NCBI GenBank assembly: GCA_947457325.1
Contig: CANGVU010000036.1
Coordinates: forward strand, 1 to 8,188
DNA from: Flavobacteriales bacterium
Lineage (GTDB): Bacteria; Bacteroidota; Bacteroidia; Flavobacteriales_D; Sanyastnellaceae
Length of the DNA stretch: 8,188 nucleotides
Direction: 5' to 3'
Part shown: positions 5,754-8,188 of the stretch, piece after piece
Layout: each line of letters starts with the position of its first letter
Position numbering within the stretch: the stretch's first letter is position 1
The notes under the pieces: model-generated
Told to the model about the DNA's origin: nothing
What the model saw: only the letters and a program-made list of their open reading frames with translations
Database searches by the model: none
Position numbers and translations under genes: made by a program

Positions 5754-8188
5754 ATGACATCACAAGAGATTAGAAAACAATTTTTGGATTTTTTCGCGCA
5801 GCAAAAACATCAAATCGTTTCATCCGCACCCATGGTCATCAAAGGTGATCCCACCTTGATGTTCACCAATGCGGGAATGAATCCATTTAAAGATATTTTC
5901 TTGGGCAATGCGCCCGTGGTGCATCCACGAATTGCCAATACACAAAAGTGTTTGCGCGTCAGTGGAAAGCACAATGACTTGGAAGAGGTAGGAGTGGATA
6001 CCTACCACCACACCATGTTTGAAATGTTGGGCAACTGGAGCTTTGGTGACTATTTCAAAGAAGAAGCCATTGGATGGGCGTGGTCATTATTGACAGATGT
6101 ATATAAAATCCCCAAGGATCAATTGTATGTTACCGTCTTTGAAGGAGATGCTTCAGAGAACTTGGACTTTGATCAAGAGAGTTATGACATCTGGAAAAAA
6201 TATATCGCTGAAGACCGCATTTTAAAGGGAAATAAAAAAGACAATTTCTGGGAGATGGGCGCCATGGGGCCCTGTGGACCTTGCTCTGAAATACATGCAG
6301 ACATCCGCTCCGCAGAGGATCGTCAAAATGTTGATGGAAGAACGCTGGTCAACAATGACCATCCACAGGTGATTGAGATTTGGAACAATGTATTCATGCA
6401 ATTCAACCGCAAAGCGGATGGAAGTTTAGAAGCTTTGCCCAACAAGCACGTGGATACAGGCATGGGCTTTGAGCGATTGTGCATGGTATTGCAAGGCAAA
6501 CAATCCAACTATGACACGGATGTTTTTTCTCCTCTGATTCAAAAAATTGAACAGCTCAGCGGATTGACTTATACAGCAACCGCAGAAAAGAAAGATGTTG
6601 CCATGCGTGTGATTGCCGATCACGTCAGGGCGGTATCTTTTGCTATAGCGGACGGACAATTGCCATCTAGTTCTGGTGCAGGATATGTTATTAGAAGAAT
6701 TCTGAGAAGAGCCGTGCGCTATGGATACAGTTTCTTGCAATTCAAGTCTGCCTTCATCCATCAGGTTTTTGAAGTATTGGAAAAACAAATGGGAAGTGCC
6801 TTCCCAGAGTTAAGTAAGAATAAAACATTGATTCAATCGGTAATCAGAGAAGAGGAAGAGAGTTTCTTGCGCACCTTGGAAAAAGGGATTGAACTTTTGG
6901 ACAATGTCATTCAAAAAACCGATGGCGCAGAAATATCAGGAGCCATCGCTTTTGAACTATATGACACCTTTGGTTTCCCAATAGACTTAACCCAATTGAT
7001 TGCCGGAGAAAATAACAAAACCATCAACCTTATTGAATTCGAATCTCAACTGCAAGCTCAGAAAGAGCGAAGCAGAGCGGCTACCAAATTGGAAACAGAT
7101 GATTGGGTGAATTTGGCGGAAGGAGATACAACATTTGTTGGATATGATGAATTGGAAGTAGAAACCAAATTGCTTCGCTACCGCCGCATCAAATCCAAAG
7201 GAAAAGAAATGTACCAATTGGTATTGGAGACAACACCGTTTTACGCAGAAGGTGGCGGACAAGTAGGAGACAATGGCGTATTGTATTTTGGAGAAGACCG
7301 CATCCCTGTGGTTGATGTCAAAAAAGAAAATGGATTGATTGTTCATTTTACAGAAGAACTACCCACCTCACCAGAGAAAGTGGTGTTGGCCAAAGTTGAC
7401 GCCACCTGGAGAAGGGATACCACAGCGCACCATAGCGCAACGCATTTGTTGCATGAAGCATTGCGAGAAGTATTAGGAACGCATGTTGAGCAAAAGGGAT
7501 CATTGGTTAATCCCAACTATTTGCGGTTTGACTTTTCCCATTTTGCCAAAGTGAGCGAAGAGGAATTGACGCGCATTGAAGGTTTGGTAAATGACCGTAT
7601 CCAATCCAATTATCCGTTGATTGAAAATCGCTCGGCCACGATAGAGGAAGCCAAAAACAGTGGCGCGATGATGTTGTTTGGAGAGAAATACGGTGATAAG
7701 GTTCGCATGATTCAATTTGGAAACAGCATAGAATTGTGTGGCGGAACACATGTGGGAAGTACTGGCATGATCAAACGATTTAAGCTTCAATCAGAGGGAG
7801 CCGTAGCAGCAGGAATTAGAAGAATCGAAGCGATAGCTGGTGCGATAGCTGACGCGCACATTGCAGGAGAGTTGGAAGAGTTGGAAGAAGTTCGCGTTGC
7901 ATTAAAAAACAAAGATGCTGTAAAGGCCGTTAAAGATTTACAGCAAAAAGTAAGTGACTTGCAAAAGCAGTTAGAGGAAATGCAGCGTGCTCAAGCACAA
8001 CAAGTGAAGCAAGTTTGGAAAGGACAGATTACCGCCCACAATGGACGCAATCTTTTGTTTGTAGATACTGATTTAGACGCGGGATCCATCAAGGACATTT
8101 GTTTTCAATTAAAAGGTGAGTTTACATCCTTTGGTGCTTTGATTACCAGTGTAAACAATGGAAAACCCATGATTACCGTAGCCTTGAG
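5754..8188 (+). CDS. alaS: Alanine--tRNA ligase (AlaS), 3' end outside the window
   Basis: AlaS charges tRNA-Ala and removes wrongly attached Ser or Gly. The frame is open from ATG 5754 to the window edge, 811 full codons of the usual 870-880, so only part of the C-terminal C-Ala domain is missing. The N-terminus (MTSQEIRKQFLDFF) and the SSAPMV and FTNAGMNPF blocks mark the class II catalytic core. GPCGPCSEI and the GAGYVIRRILRRAVRYG motif (from G308) follow. The editing domain carries H560-x3-H564 (HSATH) and C662-x3-H666 (CGGTH), within four residues of the E. coli zinc-ligand positions (H564, H568, C666, H670), so proofreading should be intact. A charged coiled coil (about 700-750) leads into C-Ala. 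The gene is divergent from the M23 operon behind its own promoter. No frameshift or missing key residue was seen. Confidence 0.98.
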   Translation, partial: MTSQEIRKQFLDFFAQQKHQIVSSAPMVIKGDPTLMFTNAGMNPFKDIFLGNAPVVHPRIANTQKCLRVSGKHNDLEEVGVDTYHHTMFEMLGNWSFGDYFKEEAIGWAWSLLTDVYKIPKDQLYVTVFEGDASENLDFDQESYDIWKKYIAEDRILKGNKKDNFWEMGAMGPCGPCSEIHADIRSAEDRQNVDGRTLVNNDHPQVIEIWNNVFMQFNRKADGSLEALPNKHVDTGMGFERLCMVLQGKQSNYDTDVFSPLIQKIEQLSGLTYTATAEKKDVAMRVIADHVRAVSFAIADGQLPSSSGAGYVIRRILRRAVRYGYSFLQFKSAFIHQVFEVLEKQMGSAFPELSKNKTLIQSVIREEEESFLRTLEKGIELLDNVIQKTDGAEISGAIAFELYDTFGFPIDLTQLIAGENNKTINLIEFESQLQAQKERSRAATKLETDDWVNLAEGDTTFVGYDELEVETKLLRYRRIKSKGKEMYQLVLETTPFYAEGGGQVGDNGVLYFGEDRIPVVDVKKENGLIVHFTEELPTSPEKVVLAKVDATWRRDTTAHHSATHLLHEALREVLGTHVEQKGSLVNPNYLRFDFSHFAKVSEEELTRIEGLVNDRIQSNYPLIENRSATIEEAKNSGAMMLFGEKYGDKVRMIQFGNSIELCGGTHVGSTGMIKRFKLQSEGAVAAGIRRIEAIAGAIADAHIAGELEELEEVRVALKNKDAVKAVKDLQQKVSDLQKQLEEMQRAQAQQVKQVWKGQITAHNGRNLLFVDTDLDAGSIKDICFQLKGEFTSFGALITSVNNGKPMITVAL

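Noticed and set aside
6426..6788. 120-codon minus-strand open frame inside alaS (others at 6987-7346 and 7500-7790)
   Set aside because: All lie antisense to alaS, which has every expected motif. No domain or promoter supports them.
7830..7853. 12-base tandem repeat (GCGATAGCTG twice) inside alaS
   Set aside because: It encodes the EAIAGAIAD stretch in a well-conserved part of AlaS (after GIRRIEAI). Two copies in frame are easily explained by repeated Ala/Ile codons.
1..8188. Search for CRISPR arrays, tRNA/rRNA genes, insertion sequences, phage genes or defence systems
   Set aside because: Coding sequence fills the window apart from 33- and 80-base gaps and the four-base overlaps. No spaced repeats, terminal inverted repeats, transposase motifs or RNA-gene signatures were seen by eye.

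Overview
The window looks like an ordinary chromosomal segment from a member of the Bacteroidota. The evidence is fourfold. The proteins read as Bacteroidota-type versions of their families. The alaS / M23 peptidase / MerR neighbourhood is, from my knowledge, typical of that phylum. Well-placed Shine-Dalgarno sequences are nearly absent. Perfect copies of the Bacteroidota -7 promoter element (TAnnTTTG) sit in both real intergenic gaps. I cannot name the genus.

Layout: bases 1-127 hold the 3' end of an unrecognised plus-strand gene whose stop codon overlaps, tail to tail, the stop codon of mutS. Everything from 124 to 5673 is on the minus strand. In transcription order it runs: M23 metallopeptidase (TTG start), small MerR-type regulator, rsgA (ribosome-assembly GTPase), a 7-TM YwaF/TMEM164-type membrane protein, then mutS. 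The first four genes are joined by 1-4 base overlaps (TAATG, ATGA, ATGA), which points to one translationally coupled transcript. A 33-base gap with its own -7 element separates them from mutS. An 80-base divergent promoter region (5674-5753) separates this operon from alaS, which runs on the plus strand off the end of the window (about 811 codons present).

Functionally this is housekeeping: cell-wall remodelling (M23), 30S ribosome maturation (RsgA), tRNA-Ala charging and proofreading (AlaS) and mismatch repair (MutS), with one regulator and one membrane protein of less certain role. Key catalytic residues are present in MutS, the M23 peptidase and AlaS. RsgA departs from the family in one place, a His where the G4 motif normally has Asn.

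I found no mobile element, CRISPR array, RNA gene or prophage, and no sign of a new multi-gene system. The points worth a second look are local: the RsgA G4 substitution, a possibly leaderless mutS mRNA, the mirrored promoters between alaS and the peptidase, a better-spaced out-of-frame ATG at the rsgA start, and the YwaF/TMEM164-type protein inside a wall/ribosome operon.
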